Part shown: piece after piece, positions 18,190 through 27,213 of the stretch | Numbering within the stretch: position 1 is the stretch's first letter | Layout: each line of letters opens with the position of its first letter | NCBI RefSeq assembly: GCF_000014885.1 | Contig: NC_011566.1 | Location: 1,674,001-1,738,000 of the forward strand | DNA from: Shewanella piezotolerans WP3 | GTDB taxonomy: Bacteria; Pseudomonadota; Gammaproteobacteria; Enterobacterales; Shewanellaceae | Direction: 5' to 3' | Length of the DNA stretch: 64,000 nt | Program-made: the position numbers and the translations under genes | Notes under the pieces: model-generated | The model's input: the letters and a program-made list of their open reading frames with translations, nothing else | Told to the model about the DNA's origin: nothing | Database searches by the model: none

Positions 18190-19536
18190 TTATGCTCGGA
18201 GACTGATAAAATCTCGATAAGCTTTAGCACTGTTTTTCAGTGTGCGTTGTTGAGTCAGGTAATCAACGTAGACGATACCAAAGCGCTTTAAGTAGCCTTC
18301 CGCCCACTCAAAGTTATCCATTAAACTCCATGCAAAATAGCCTCTAATATCGACGCCGGCTTCGATGGCGTCGTTTACGGCATTTAAGTGCTGATGGTAA
18401 TACTGAGTGCGATCTTCGTCTGCAACGCTGCCATCTTGGAGTTTGTCATCCATGGCGGCACCATTTTCGGTGATGTAAAGTGGTGGCAGAGGATACAAAT
18501 CGTTTAATGACACGAGCAGCTCAGATAGAGCTTTAGGGTAGATTTCCCAGCCAATATCGGTATGGGGCACATCAGGCACTGTGACTTGCTCAAACTGGTT
18601 TTCAGCACTAGCTTTATAAACTGCACGGGTATAGAAGTTAACGCCCATGAAGCCTAATGGTTGGCCAATTATCTCCATGTCACCAGGCTCTATTTGCGGC
18701 AACTCTTCTGCAGGTAGGTTCTCAATGATACTTGGATAGCGCTTGTCAAAAAGTGGCTTTATGTACCATTGATTAAAATGGGCGTCAGCAATATTGCTGG
18801 CATTAAGATCTTGCAGCGAATTTGACTGTGGATAGCATGGCGTAAAATTGAGCACTATGCCATTTAGCGCATTAGGGCTATTTTTTTGCAGTACTTGCAT
18901 TGCTAAACCATGAGCAAGCAGTAAATGATGCGCCGCTTTTTTCCCGAAAGAGCGACTCTTTAAACCTGGCGCATGAATACCCGCTTCATAACCCAAATAG
19001 GCGCTACAAAAAGGCTCGTTAAGTGTGGCGTATGAATGAACTCGGTCGCCAAATGCTGTTGATATTAGATCAGCGTAATCTCGAAATTTATAGGCTGTAT
19101 CTCGGTTTAGCCAACCACCATTATCCTCAAGGTGTTGCGGTAAGTCCCAATGATATAGTGTCACAAAAGGTTTAATGCCTTTTTCGATTAACCTATCTAA
19201 TAACCCGATGTAGAAATCAACGCCCTGTTGATTAAGTGTACCTTCTACAGTGATAACGCGTGGCCAAGAGATAGATAGACGATAAGCGTCTACGTTCAAA
19301 GACTCTATTAGAGCCACATCTTGTTGCCACAAATTGTAATGATCACAGGCTATTGCACCGTCGGAGTTATCTCTGATCTTATTAGGCGTATTGCAAAAAG
19401 TATCCCAGATACAGGGAAGGCGTGAATCAATACCACCTTCAATCTGAAATGAGGCGGTGGCGACTCCAAACAAAAAGTCACGCTTTTGCATTTTTGAATT
19501 GAAAGGCAAAGAAATCTTCATGGCGATATTAGTCAT
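18190..19536 (-). CDS. GH1 beta-glucosidase
   Basis: 448 aa, no signal peptide, so cytoplasmic. RDFLFGVATASFQIEGG opens the barrel. TLNEP (Glu174) is the acid/base motif and YITENG (Glu357) the nucleophile motif; DHYNLWQQDV and WSLMDNFEWAEGY complete the GH1 signature. It hydrolyses beta-glucosides or beta-linked disaccharides to glucose. The start chosen gives a ribosome site (AGGA) very close to the ATG; in-frame ATGs at 19521 and 19491 are alternatives. Two LacI operators lie upstream, shared with the divergent permease gene. With the neighbouring GH3 and GH16 enzymes it fits the final step of beta-glucan use. Confidence 0.93.
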   Translation of the reverse strand: MTNIAMKISLPFNSKMQKRDFLFGVATASFQIEGGIDSRLPCIWDTFCNTPNKIRDNSDGAIACDHYNLWQQDVALIESLNVDAYRLSISWPRVITVEGTLNQQGVDFYIGLLDRLIEKGIKPFVTLYHWDLPQHLEDNGGWLNRDTAYKFRDYADLISTAFGDRVHSYATLNEPFCSAYLGYEAGIHAPGLKSRSFGKKAAHHLLLAHGLAMQVLQKNSPNALNGIVLNFTPCYPQSNSLQDLNASNIADAHFNQWYIKPLFDKRYPSIIENLPAEELPQIEPGDMEIIGQPLGFMGVNFYTRAVYKASAENQFEQVTVPDVPHTDIGWEIYPKALSELLVSLNDLYPLPPLYITENGAAMDDKLQDGSVADEDRTQYYHQHLNAVNDAIEAGVDIRGYFAWSLMDNFEWAEGYLKRFGIVYVDYLTQQRTLKNSAKAYRDFISLRA

Positions 19537-19708
19537 TTCCTAATAGTGACAAAAAATACAGCGCAATCATTAACGTCATTAGCCTGAAGCATTATGCAGT
19601 CAAATAACATGATTGAGCCTAATAAGTCATTACTGTCATTCACTATTGGCCGATAAGCAGCAAGATTTCAGGCGAAGAAAATTGCAATATCAACAAACAC
19701 TGTAGTAA

Positions 19709-19722
19709 TGAAAGCGCTTACA
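19709..19722. promoter_or_regulatory. LacI-family operator (divergent region, GH1 side)
   Basis: TGAAAGCGCTTACA, one base different from the perfect palindrome upstream of the TonB receptor. It is centred 61 bp from the next copy and about 173 bp upstream of the GH1 start. Confidence 0.82.
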
Positions 19723-19769
19723 TTAAATGTTAACAGAACAGTTGATCTTCGTTGTGTTTGTGTTATAAA

Positions 19770-19783
19770 TGAAAGCGCTTACA
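19770..19783. promoter_or_regulatory. LacI-family operator (divergent region, permease side)
   Basis: TGAAAGCGCTTACA, identical to the copy at 19709. It lies about 176 bp upstream of the permease start, so the plus-strand operon is probably under the same regulator. Confidence 0.82.
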
Positions 19784-19958
19784 TTGAGATTAGAGCGTAA
19801 CAGAAAAAAGGTCAACACATTTATTTAACACGTTTGCCACGATGTTACCGCTAGACAGTAGAGAGGCAGGTTAGCTTGTATAAACGGCGAGACTGCTTAA
19901 ATAACCGATATTGTAGCGATACTGGCTACACGCATAATAAGACTTATAAGGGGTGTAT

Positions 19959-21260
19959 ATGGCTAGTTCGCCAATGATGTCAGATAACAGTAGCTTGAAT
20001 GAATCTAGAGGTACTGAAAAGCAAACATTCGCGTTGGTGTCGCTAACGTCGTTGTTTTTCATGTGGGGATTTATTACTTGTTTAAATGACATTCTAATTC
20101 CTCATTTAAAAGCTGTTTTTTCACTGAATTACACAGAAGCAATGCTGATCCAGTTTTGCTTTTTTGGTGCCTACTTCTTGGTCTCGATGCCTGCTGGTTA
20201 CTTAGTGAAAAAAATAGGTTATCAGCGAGGTATTGTCACAGGACTTGTTATTGCTAGTTTTGGTTGTGCATTGTTTTATCCTGCAGCAGATCAAGCTGTT
20301 TACGGGCTGTTTCTTGGCGCACTGTTTGTTTTAGCCTCGGGAATTACTATTTTGCAAGTAGCTGCTAACCCCTATGTTAACGCATTAGGCACTGCTGAAA
20401 CCGCATCGAGTCGCCTTAACTTAACTCAAGCATTTAACGCTCTAGGCACGACAGTCGCGCCTTATTTTGGCGCCGTGCTTATTCTATCTGTGGCGGCAGG
20501 AGCTGGCAGTGAACTGAGTCATGCTCAAGCTGAGGCGGAGCAGGTTAAGCTGCCATATCTGTTGTTATCCGGAATGCTTGCCACGCTTGCGGTGATTTTC
20601 TCAAAACTTAAATTGCCGGTTATTGAAGGTCATGGAGAGGTGCGTTCAGATGGCAAGCCTGTTGAGTATTTAGGAAAAACCAATGCCATTGGTCATCGTC
20701 ATCTTGCGCTAGGTGCATTAGCTATTTTTGTATATGTTGGCGCAGAAGTATCAATTGGTAGTTTCCTGGTCAGCTTTTTAGGCGAATCAAATATCGCTGC
20801 TATGGAGGAGGCTGAAGCGGCGAAATACATTACCTATTACTGGGGGGGCGCGATGATAGGGCGCTTTATTGGTTCAGCTGTGATGCAAAAAATCCCTGCA
20901 GGAAAAGTGCTGGGTTTTAACGCAACCATGGCGGCACTGTTAGTGTGTGTGGCTATTGCGAGTTCTGGTGCAACAGCCATGTACGCCATACTCGCAGTTG
21001 GTTTGTTTAATTCTATTATGTTCCCGACAATTTTTAGCTTAGCCCTGCAAAATTTAGGGCCGCACACCTCACAAGGTTCAGGTTGGTTGTGTCTGGCCAT
21101 TGTTGGTGGTGCGATAGTACCGTTGCTGCAAGGTGTGTTAGCGGATGTTCTTGGCATTCAGTTGGCTTTTTTCTTACCTGTACTGTGCTATGGCTATATT
21201 TTGTTCTATGGTCTTAAAGGAAGCCAAGTAGAGTTGGTTTCTAGCAAGGAGCACGTGTAA
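19959..21260 (+). CDS. Sugar MFS transporter, FucP/GluP (HKL) type
   Basis: About 433 aa with twelve predicted membrane segments. LFFMWGFITCLNDILIPHLKAVFSLNYTEAMLIQF and the loop YLVKKIGYQRGI are typical of the fucose/glucose/galactose:H+ symporter family; NPYVNALGTAETASSRLNLTQAFNALGTTVAP is the conserved mid-protein motif. It would import a monosaccharide, most likely glucose here, into the cytoplasm. The ATG at 19959 follows AGGGG by 5 nt; a GTG at 19953 lies inside that ribosome site and is less likely. It heads a plus-strand unit with a GH3 and a GH16 enzyme, downstream of LacI operators. Confidence 0.9.
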   Translation: MASSPMMSDNSSLNESRGTEKQTFALVSLTSLFFMWGFITCLNDILIPHLKAVFSLNYTEAMLIQFCFFGAYFLVSMPAGYLVKKIGYQRGIVTGLVIASFGCALFYPAADQAVYGLFLGALFVLASGITILQVAANPYVNALGTAETASSRLNLTQAFNALGTTVAPYFGAVLILSVAAGAGSELSHAQAEAEQVKLPYLLLSGMLATLAVIFSKLKLPVIEGHGEVRSDGKPVEYLGKTNAIGHRHLALGALAIFVYVGAEVSIGSFLVSFLGESNIAAMEEAEAAKYITYYWGGAMIGRFIGSAVMQKIPAGKVLGFNATMAALLVCVAIASSGATAMYAILAVGLFNSIMFPTIFSLALQNLGPHTSQGSGWLCLAIVGGAIVPLLQGVLADVLGIQLAFFLPVLCYGYILFYGLKGSQVELVSSKEHV

Positions 21261-21321
21261 TGGTAAGTCTATTCTTTAGCGAGTTAACTCTCCATTCATG
21301 CCACTTAAAGGGAATTAATTA

Positions 21322-23892
21322 ATGACTAACAATAAATTTAATCAGCATTCAGATGTCGCTATGCTAACAAAGTCGAAATTTAGCTTACTGGTATCGGCGT
21401 TGATTTTATCAAGTGTGACAGCTTGTTCGTTAAAAGAGGTTGAGCCTGTTGAGCAACGTGATGCCTCTGTGGTGTGGCCTAAATTACAACTAGAAGTACA
21501 GCCAAATGCGGAGATGGAGCAAAAAATAGCGACAATGGTCAGTGGAATGACCTTGAAGCAAAAAGTGGCGCAGATGATCCAGCCTGAGATCCGCGATATT
21601 ACAGTTGAGGATATGCGCGCTTATGGCTTTGGTTCTTACCTTAATGGTGGCGGCGCTTTTCCTAATGATGATAAGCATGCCACTCCAAGTGACTGGATAG
21701 CATTGGCTGAGGCTATATACCAAGCATCGGTCGATGACTCTATTGATGGTTCTACCATTCCGACAATGTGGGGCACCGATGCCGTTCATGGGCATAATAA
21801 TGTAATAGGGGCGACGCTATTCCCGCACAATATTGGTCTTGGCGCGACTAACAATCCAGAGCTCATTGAACAGATTGCGGCTATCACTGCCAAAGAGGTG
21901 ATGGTTACGGGGATCGATTGGGTATTTGCTCCAACTGTCGCTGTGGTACGTGATGACAGATGGGGGCGTACTTATGAGGGCTACTCTGAAGATCCTGAAA
22001 TTGTTGGTGCCTACGCAGCCTCTATTGTAAGAGGGTTACAAGGTGCCGCAGATGAAGATTTTCTTGGGGATGAAAGAGTGATATCAACGGTAAAGCATTT
22101 CTTAGGAGATGGCGGCACGATTGATGGTATCGATCAAGGCGACAATATCGCAACGGAGCAAGCGCTATTTGATCTTCATGCCCAGGGTTACGTTAGTGGG
22201 CTCTCTGTGGGTGCACAGACTGTAATGGCATCTTTTAATAGCTGGCACGGGGTTAAAAATCACGCTAACAAATATCTTTTGACCAATGTGCTCAAAGACC
22301 AGATGGGTTTTGACGGCTTTGTGGTTGGCGATTGGAATGGTCATGGCCAAATCCCTGGTTGCAGTAATGATAATTGCCCACAAACCATTAATGCGGGACT
22401 TGATGTTTATATGGTGCCTACGGCAGCCTGGAAACTGCTTTTTGAAAATACCGTTGCCCAAGTCGAGAGCGGTGAGATCCCAATGGCGAGAGTGGATGAC
22501 GCAGTAACGCGCATACTTAGGGTCAAAATGCGTGCGGGTTTGTTTGATAAACCAAGCCCTGCAAATCGAACATTATCAGGTAAAACTGAACTTATTGGTG
22601 CAAAAGCTCACCGTGTAGTGGCGAGGCAAGCTGTTCGAGAGTCTTTGGTTCTACTGAAAAATAATGACAATATTTTGCCGTTATCACCTAAACAAACAGT
22701 ACTTGTTGCTGGTGATGCTGCAGATAATATCGGTAAGCAATCTGGTGGTTGGACAATTACTTGGCAAGGCACCAATAACACCAACGCAGATTTTCCTGGT
22801 GGCAGCTCAATCTATGATGGGATTAAAGCTCAAGTAGAAAGTGCGGGCGGAAAAACCATTTTTAATGTTTCTGGGGATTATGCGGTTAAACCGGATGTAG
22901 CAATCGTGGTTTTTGGTGAAGAGCCCTATGCCGAAGGCAATGGCGATATTGATAACTTGGAGTATCAACGTGGTAATAAACGTGATTTAGCCTTATTGCA
23001 AAAGCTAAAAGCGCAAGGTGTTCCGGTTGTAGCTGTGTTTATCAGTGGCAGACCTATGTGGGTTAATGCTGAGTTAAATGCATCAGATGCTTTTGTCGCG
23101 GCTTGGTTACCTGGTAGTGAAGGTAAGGCTGTTGCTGATGTGATATTTGCTGATGTTGATAATCAAGTGCAATTTGATATGACCGGCAAGCTGTCTTTTT
23201 CATGGCCAAACAGTCCCACTCAAACGGTCGTAAATCGTTTTGATGATGACTACCTGCCGTTGTTTCCTTATGGCTTTGGATTAAGCTACGGCGATGAAAC
23301 TGAGCTCGCATTATTGGATGAAGTTGCCGAGCTGAGTAATGATGAGTCACAAAGCATTGCCATTTTCACTCGCTCAGTACAAGCGCCTTGGGTAATGTCG
23401 ATAGGCAGTGATAATGAGCAGATAGCAGTGACTAGCAGTGTGCTGCAGGGCGAAACCGTCTATTTACGTACTGTTGATAAAGTGGTGCAGGAAGATGCAA
23501 GGCGAATAGAGTTTAATGGTAAAGGTGCTGGTTTTGTTCGATTTGGCAGTAACTTCCCAAGAGATCTAAGAGCTGCAATTGAATCTAACTCTGCGCTGTC
23601 TTTTGAGGTGAAACTCGATAGCTACATTAATGATGAAATCTATATCTCTATGGGCTGTGATATCCAATGTGGTAAGCCGCTAAATATCACCGCTTTACTC
23701 GCTGAACAACCAAAAAACAGTTGGCAAACCGTTAGTATTGATTTGAAGTGCTTTAGTGACACTGGGGTGGACTTTTCGAGGGTTAACTCACCATTCTCTC
23801 TGTCAACGCAGGGGAAGCTAACGATGAGTATTGCTGATATAGCCTTACTGCCGCGAGCTGACAATCAACAAGCGAGCATTGAGTGTCAGTGA
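21322..23892 (+). CDS. Lipoprotein GH3 exo-beta-glucosidase (ExoP-like)
   Basis: 856 aa. A lipoprotein signal (LLVSALILSSVTAC, Cys35) places it in the periplasm or outer membrane. GH3 landmarks are WGTDAVHGHNNVIGATLFPHNI, RWGRTYEGYSEDPEIV, TVKHFLGDGGT and the nucleophile motif VVGDWNGHG (Asp337). The second domain has LVLLKNN and KQSGGWTITWQGTNN. A C-terminal extension of about 170 aa after LFPYGFGLSYG resembles the CBM-like tail of ExoP-type exo-1,3/1,4-beta-glucanases. AAAGGGA lies 8 nt before the first ATG; a start at codon 14 would give a more usual signal length. It lies between the permease and GH16 genes and should trim laminari-oligosaccharides from the non-reducing end. Confidence 0.9.
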   Translation: MTNNKFNQHSDVAMLTKSKFSLLVSALILSSVTACSLKEVEPVEQRDASVVWPKLQLEVQPNAEMEQKIATMVSGMTLKQKVAQMIQPEIRDITVEDMRAYGFGSYLNGGGAFPNDDKHATPSDWIALAEAIYQASVDDSIDGSTIPTMWGTDAVHGHNNVIGATLFPHNIGLGATNNPELIEQIAAITAKEVMVTGIDWVFAPTVAVVRDDRWGRTYEGYSEDPEIVGAYAASIVRGLQGAADEDFLGDERVISTVKHFLGDGGTIDGIDQGDNIATEQALFDLHAQGYVSGLSVGAQTVMASFNSWHGVKNHANKYLLTNVLKDQMGFDGFVVGDWNGHGQIPGCSNDNCPQTINAGLDVYMVPTAAWKLLFENTVAQVESGEIPMARVDDAVTRILRVKMRAGLFDKPSPANRTLSGKTELIGAKAHRVVARQAVRESLVLLKNNDNILPLSPKQTVLVAGDAADNIGKQSGGWTITWQGTNNTNADFPGGSSIYDGIKAQVESAGGKTIFNVSGDYAVKPDVAIVVFGEEPYAEGNGDIDNLEYQRGNKRDLALLQKLKAQGVPVVAVFISGRPMWVNAELNASDAFVAAWLPGSEGKAVADVIFADVDNQVQFDMTGKLSFSWPNSPTQTVVNRFDDDYLPLFPYGFGLSYGDETELALLDEVAELSNDESQSIAIFTRSVQAPWVMSIGSDNEQIAVTSSVLQGETVYLRTVDKVVQEDARRIEFNGKGAGFVRFGSNFPRDLRAAIESNSALSFEVKLDSYINDEIYISMGCDIQCGKPLNITALLAEQPKNSWQTVSIDLKCFSDTGVDFSRVNSPFSLSTQGKLTMSIADIALLPRADNQQASIECQ

Positions 23893-23966
23893 TTTGAGCT
23901 AGATAAGCCATCTTCTTGCAAGAGGGTGGCGATTACTTGAATTTTTAATTATTGAGATGATTAACT

Positions 23967-25043
23967 TTGCAACTATTTTTACCTCACAAAGGTTGTTCAC
24001 CACTGGGTAACTTGCCGACCAGTTTGTGTGTAATGGTGGTTTTTGTATTGATTTTAGTAGGGTGTCATTCACAGACTAGGTTTGATGAAAAAGGTTGGCA
24101 GCTGGTATGGAATGATGAGTTTGATGGGGCTTCAATTGATCTAAGTAAATGGAGCCATGAGGTTAATTGTTACGGCGGCGGTAACTCTGAAGCGCAGTGC
24201 TATACCGCGAATGCCGGTAATAGCTATGTCGCAAATGGTTCATTGCATATTGTTGCAATAAAGGAGCAATACAGCGGACCGGCAGATAAAGATGACCATC
24301 CAAATTATGACGCTGATGATAAATCAGTGACTAAAGATTACACTTCTGCCAGGTTGCGTACGCTTGGTAAGGGAGATTGGCGCTACGGTCGTTTTGAAGT
24401 TCGAGCCAAGTTTCCAAAAGGGCAAGGCACTTGGGGAGCTGCTTGGATGTTGCCAACAGACTGGGTTTATGGCGAGTGGGCCAGTTCAGGAGAGATTGAT
24501 ATCGTTGAAGCAGTAAACCTTGGTACAGTTTCTGATGAATATCTCGCGAGTCATAAACAGCCCCAAGCAAGACTGCTTGAAACCCGAATTCATGGCACGC
24601 TGCATTATGGTAAAGAGTGGCCTGAGAATGTTTATTCTGGTCAGTCTTACCGCTTAGTTGGTCATGAAAATCCAGCTGATGGATTTCATGTTTATGCGAT
24701 TGAATGGGAGCAAGGAGAGATCCGTTGGTACATGGATGGAAAGCACTACGCTACGCAAACAGCTCAGGGTTGGTATAGCGAACCGGTTACTGGAGTGCTA
24801 GCTGAAAATGATGCGCCTTTTAACCAGCACTTTCACTTTATTGTTAACTTGGCAGTAGGAGGTGATTGGGCGGGCACGGTTAATGAGAAGGGAGTTGATG
24901 CTTCAATTTTTCCACAAGCGTTTGAAATTGATTATGTGCGCGTCTATCGCTGTTCGGTCGCTGTAGAAACCGGTAAGGGCTGTGCTGACATTCAAGAGGA
25001 TGCCGTGATGGTAGAGGGTAAGTTTGATGAGCGTGAATTTTAA
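23967..25043 (+). CDS. Lipoprotein GH16 endo-beta-1,3-glucanase (laminarinase)
   Basis: Up to 358 aa. A lipoprotein signal ends with LILVGC (Cys33). The catalytic motif GEIDIVEA (Glu176, Asp178, Glu181) is the GH16 ExDxxE signature, preceded by YGRFEVRAKFPKGQGTWGAAW and followed by HFIVNLAVGGDWAG. WQLVWNDEFDG near the N-terminus is typical of laminarinases. It should cut internal beta-1,3 linkages of laminarin-like glucan outside the inner membrane. The start is uncertain: the TTG at 23967 gives the full signal, while the ATG at 24033 gives a very short one; neither has a strong ribosome site. It follows the GH3 gene by 74 bp. Confidence 0.9.
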   Translation: MQLFLPHKGCSPLGNLPTSLCVMVVFVLILVGCHSQTRFDEKGWQLVWNDEFDGASIDLSKWSHEVNCYGGGNSEAQCYTANAGNSYVANGSLHIVAIKEQYSGPADKDDHPNYDADDKSVTKDYTSARLRTLGKGDWRYGRFEVRAKFPKGQGTWGAAWMLPTDWVYGEWASSGEIDIVEAVNLGTVSDEYLASHKQPQARLLETRIHGTLHYGKEWPENVYSGQSYRLVGHENPADGFHVYAIEWEQGEIRWYMDGKHYATQTAQGWYSEPVTGVLAENDAPFNQHFHFIVNLAVGGDWAGTVNEKGVDASIFPQAFEIDYVRVYRCSVAVETGKGCADIQEDAVMVEGKFDEREF

Positions 25044-25229
25044 ATGTGTCTGAAGATGCTCTTTAGAGACGGATTGGGTTGAATACGATTGCAACATAGC
25101 GCAAATACTATTTTTGTGTCAGCGAGTGGCTTAGTATCTTTTAGACCTAAAGTGCGTAATTGGTTATTAAATTTTGCTGAAAGTCAGTGGCATAATGCTC
25201 AGCTAGCCATTTTTTATAGAGAGAATACT

Positions 25230-26057
25230 TTGAGCCAGATTAAGACACAATTATCTGCAAACACCGATAACGTTATTGGCTTTGAGCCTGATTGGTTAGT
25301 CGCAATCGTTGATATTGCCTCTGCTGCGGGTGATGCGATTATGACGGTTTATGCGTCAGATGATTATGAGGTTGATGTTAAAACTGACGATAGCCCAGTT
25401 ACAGCTGCAGATCTTGCCAGTCATAATGTGATAGTGGCGGCGCTAAATAAGTTAACGCCCAATATTCCAGTGATGTCTGAAGAGTCGACGACATTAGCAT
25501 GGGAAGAGAGAAAGCTTTGGCAGTCTTACTGGTTAATCGATCCACTTGATGGCACTAAAGAGTTTATTAAGCGAAATGGTGAGTTCACCGTCAATATTGC
25601 TTTTATTCATCAAGGTCGTGCAGTTGCTGGCGTGGTTTACGCACCGGTTTTAGACAAATGCTATTTCGGTAGTCTTACTGGTGGTGCGTGGTTGAAAAAT
25701 GCGGGTGTAGAGCAAGCTTTGATTAAAAAATCATTTGAAAATAAGGCTGTGCCTAGGGTTGTCGGAAGTCGTTCTCATATTAGCCCAGGTTTACAGAGTT
25801 ACTTAGCGGCGCTGGGTGAACATGAAATGAAGAGCGTTGGCAGTTCACTTAAGTTTTGTCTGTTAGCCGAAGGTGAGGCTGATATATACCCAAGACTAGG
25901 TCTCACCAGTGAATGGGATACAGCTGCTGCGCAGGCCGTGTTAGAAAGTGCAGGTGGAAAGGTGCTGCAATATGGCAGTGAAGCTGCACTTGATTACAAT
26001 CAAAAGTCAGATATTTTGAATCCATATTTCATTGCTTACGCGCCTCATTGGGAGTGA
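25230..26057 (+). CDS. cysQ: 3'(2'),5'-bisphosphate nucleotidase CysQ
   Basis: About 275 aa. The motifs DDSPVTAADLASHNVI, PVMSEES and WLIDPLDGTKEFIKRNGEFTVNIAFI (metal-binding DPLDGT) and SVGSSLKFCLLAEGEADIYPR match E. coli CysQ closely. CysQ removes the 3' phosphate from PAP in sulfate assimilation. The frame stays open upstream to 25089, but the upstream residues have no counterpart in CysQ; the TTG at 25230 preceded by AGAGAG is the likely start. It follows the GH16 gene in the same direction and precedes mak; its place among glucan genes is unexplained. Confidence 0.85.
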   Translation: MSQIKTQLSANTDNVIGFEPDWLVAIVDIASAAGDAIMTVYASDDYEVDVKTDDSPVTAADLASHNVIVAALNKLTPNIPVMSEESTTLAWEERKLWQSYWLIDPLDGTKEFIKRNGEFTVNIAFIHQGRAVAGVVYAPVLDKCYFGSLTGGAWLKNAGVEQALIKKSFENKAVPRVVGSRSHISPGLQSYLAALGEHEMKSVGSSLKFCLLAEGEADIYPRLGLTSEWDTAAAQAVLESAGGKVLQYGSEAALDYNQKSDILNPYFIAYAPHWE

Positions 26058-26147
26058 GCAAGAAGATTTAATTGGCAGCTTGTATGAGCTTGGTGCCTTA
26101 ATAATATAACTAGAGAAATGATCAGTATGATTATGGGAGAGGCTTAA

Positions 26148-27053
26148 ATGTTGCGGATTGGCATCGATCTTGGTGGAACAAAAATAGAGTTAGTTGCATT
26201 AAGTAGCGAAGGTGAAGAGCTTTTTCGTAAACGTCTACCGACTCCTAGGGAATATATAGCGACGTTAGATGCAATAGAATCGTTAGTCAATGAAGCAGAG
26301 TCTTTACTGGATGACAAAGGCACTGTTGGCGTTGGGATCCCTGGTGTTGTCTCTCCGTACTCAGGTCTAGTAAAGAATGCCAATTCAACTTGGATTAACG
26401 GTCATCCGCTGGATCTCGATTTAGGTAAAAGGCTAAATCGAGAGGTTAGAGTCGCCAATGACGCTAACTGTTTTGCCGTTTCTGAAGCGGTTGACGGTGC
26501 AGCTGCAGGCAAAGGGGTGGTATTTGGTGTGATTATCGGCACTGGCTGCGGCGCCGGCCTTGCGATAAACGGCAAAGTGCATGGCGGCGGAAACGGTATT
26601 GGTGGAGAGTGGGGACATAATCCTTTGCCTTGGATGACGGCAGATGAATTTAATTCAACTGAATGTTTTTGTGGCAATCAAGACTGTATTGAGACCTTTA
26701 TCTCTGGGACTGGCTTTGTGCGTGACTACAAGCAAGCTGGCGGTAATGCGCCAAGTGGTATTGAGATTGCCCAGCGAATGGAGCGGGGTGAGCTGCTCGC
26801 TACAGAGGCGTTTGAGCGATATATCGACAGACTAGCTCGTTCACTTGCCCACGTGATCAATATTCTTGATCCTGATGTCATTGTCTTGGGCGGAGGGGTG
26901 TCAAATATTGAAGCTATCTATCCGCAGCTTCCAAGTATCTTACCTAAGTATGTGCTTGGCGGAGAATGCCGCACACCGGTGGTACAAAATATCTATGGTG
27001 GATCCTCGGGAGTGCGAGGCGCAGCTTGGTTGTGGAGTAAAAACGAAGCTTAA
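26148..27053 (+). CDS. mak: ROK-family fructokinase/hexokinase (Mak-like)
   Basis: 301 aa. The phosphate-1 motif IGIDLGGTKIE opens the protein. VKNANSTWINGHPLDLDLGKRLNREVRVANDANCFAVSEAVDGAAAG and the ROK zinc motif ECFCGNQDCIETFISGTG follow; the whole chain parallels E. coli Mak. It phosphorylates fructose and, more weakly, mannose or glucose with ATP. A GGGAGAGG ribosome site precedes the ATG. Given the glucan genes upstream it may act on glucose here, which is inference. A hairpin terminator follows at 27090. Confidence 0.85.
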   Translation: MLRIGIDLGGTKIELVALSSEGEELFRKRLPTPREYIATLDAIESLVNEAESLLDDKGTVGVGIPGVVSPYSGLVKNANSTWINGHPLDLDLGKRLNREVRVANDANCFAVSEAVDGAAAGKGVVFGVIIGTGCGAGLAINGKVHGGGNGIGGEWGHNPLPWMTADEFNSTECFCGNQDCIETFISGTGFVRDYKQAGGNAPSGIEIAQRMERGELLATEAFERYIDRLARSLAHVINILDPDVIVLGGGVSNIEAIYPQLPSILPKYVLGGECRTPVVQNIYGGSSGVRGAAWLWSKNEA

Positions 27054-27089
27054 TCACAGCAATAGGTAACAACAAGTGATTTATTATCG

Positions 27090-27122
27090 AGCCATATGAT
27101 GACCTTCATTGTATGGCTTTTT
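27090..27122 (+). terminator. Terminator after mak
   Basis: AGCCATATGATGA (27090-27102) pairs with TCATTGTATGGCT (27106-27118), with two G-U pairs and a CCT loop, followed by a short T run. It supports a start for the next gene downstream of this point. Confidence 0.65.
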
Positions 27123-27213
27123 GTCTGTTTATCTAAGCGGTCTTTCTGCCATATTACTAACTGAAATCCATGCTAAACTTGCAGCTCTAGCATCCTTTTC
27201 TGAGTTTTATTAC

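Larger units (their letters stand above)
19537..19958. promoter_or_regulatory. Divergent promoter region of GH1 and permease operons
   Basis: A 422-bp gene-free stretch between two divergent transcription units. It contains two LacI-type operators (19709 and 19770). No credible ORF is seen in it. Promoter hexamers were not assigned. Confidence 0.6.

Noticed and set aside
25089..25229. Upstream part of the cysQ frame as a functional N-terminal extension
   Set aside because: It has no similarity to CysQ, no ribosome site at its TTG, and a better-placed TTG with AGAGAG lies at 25230.
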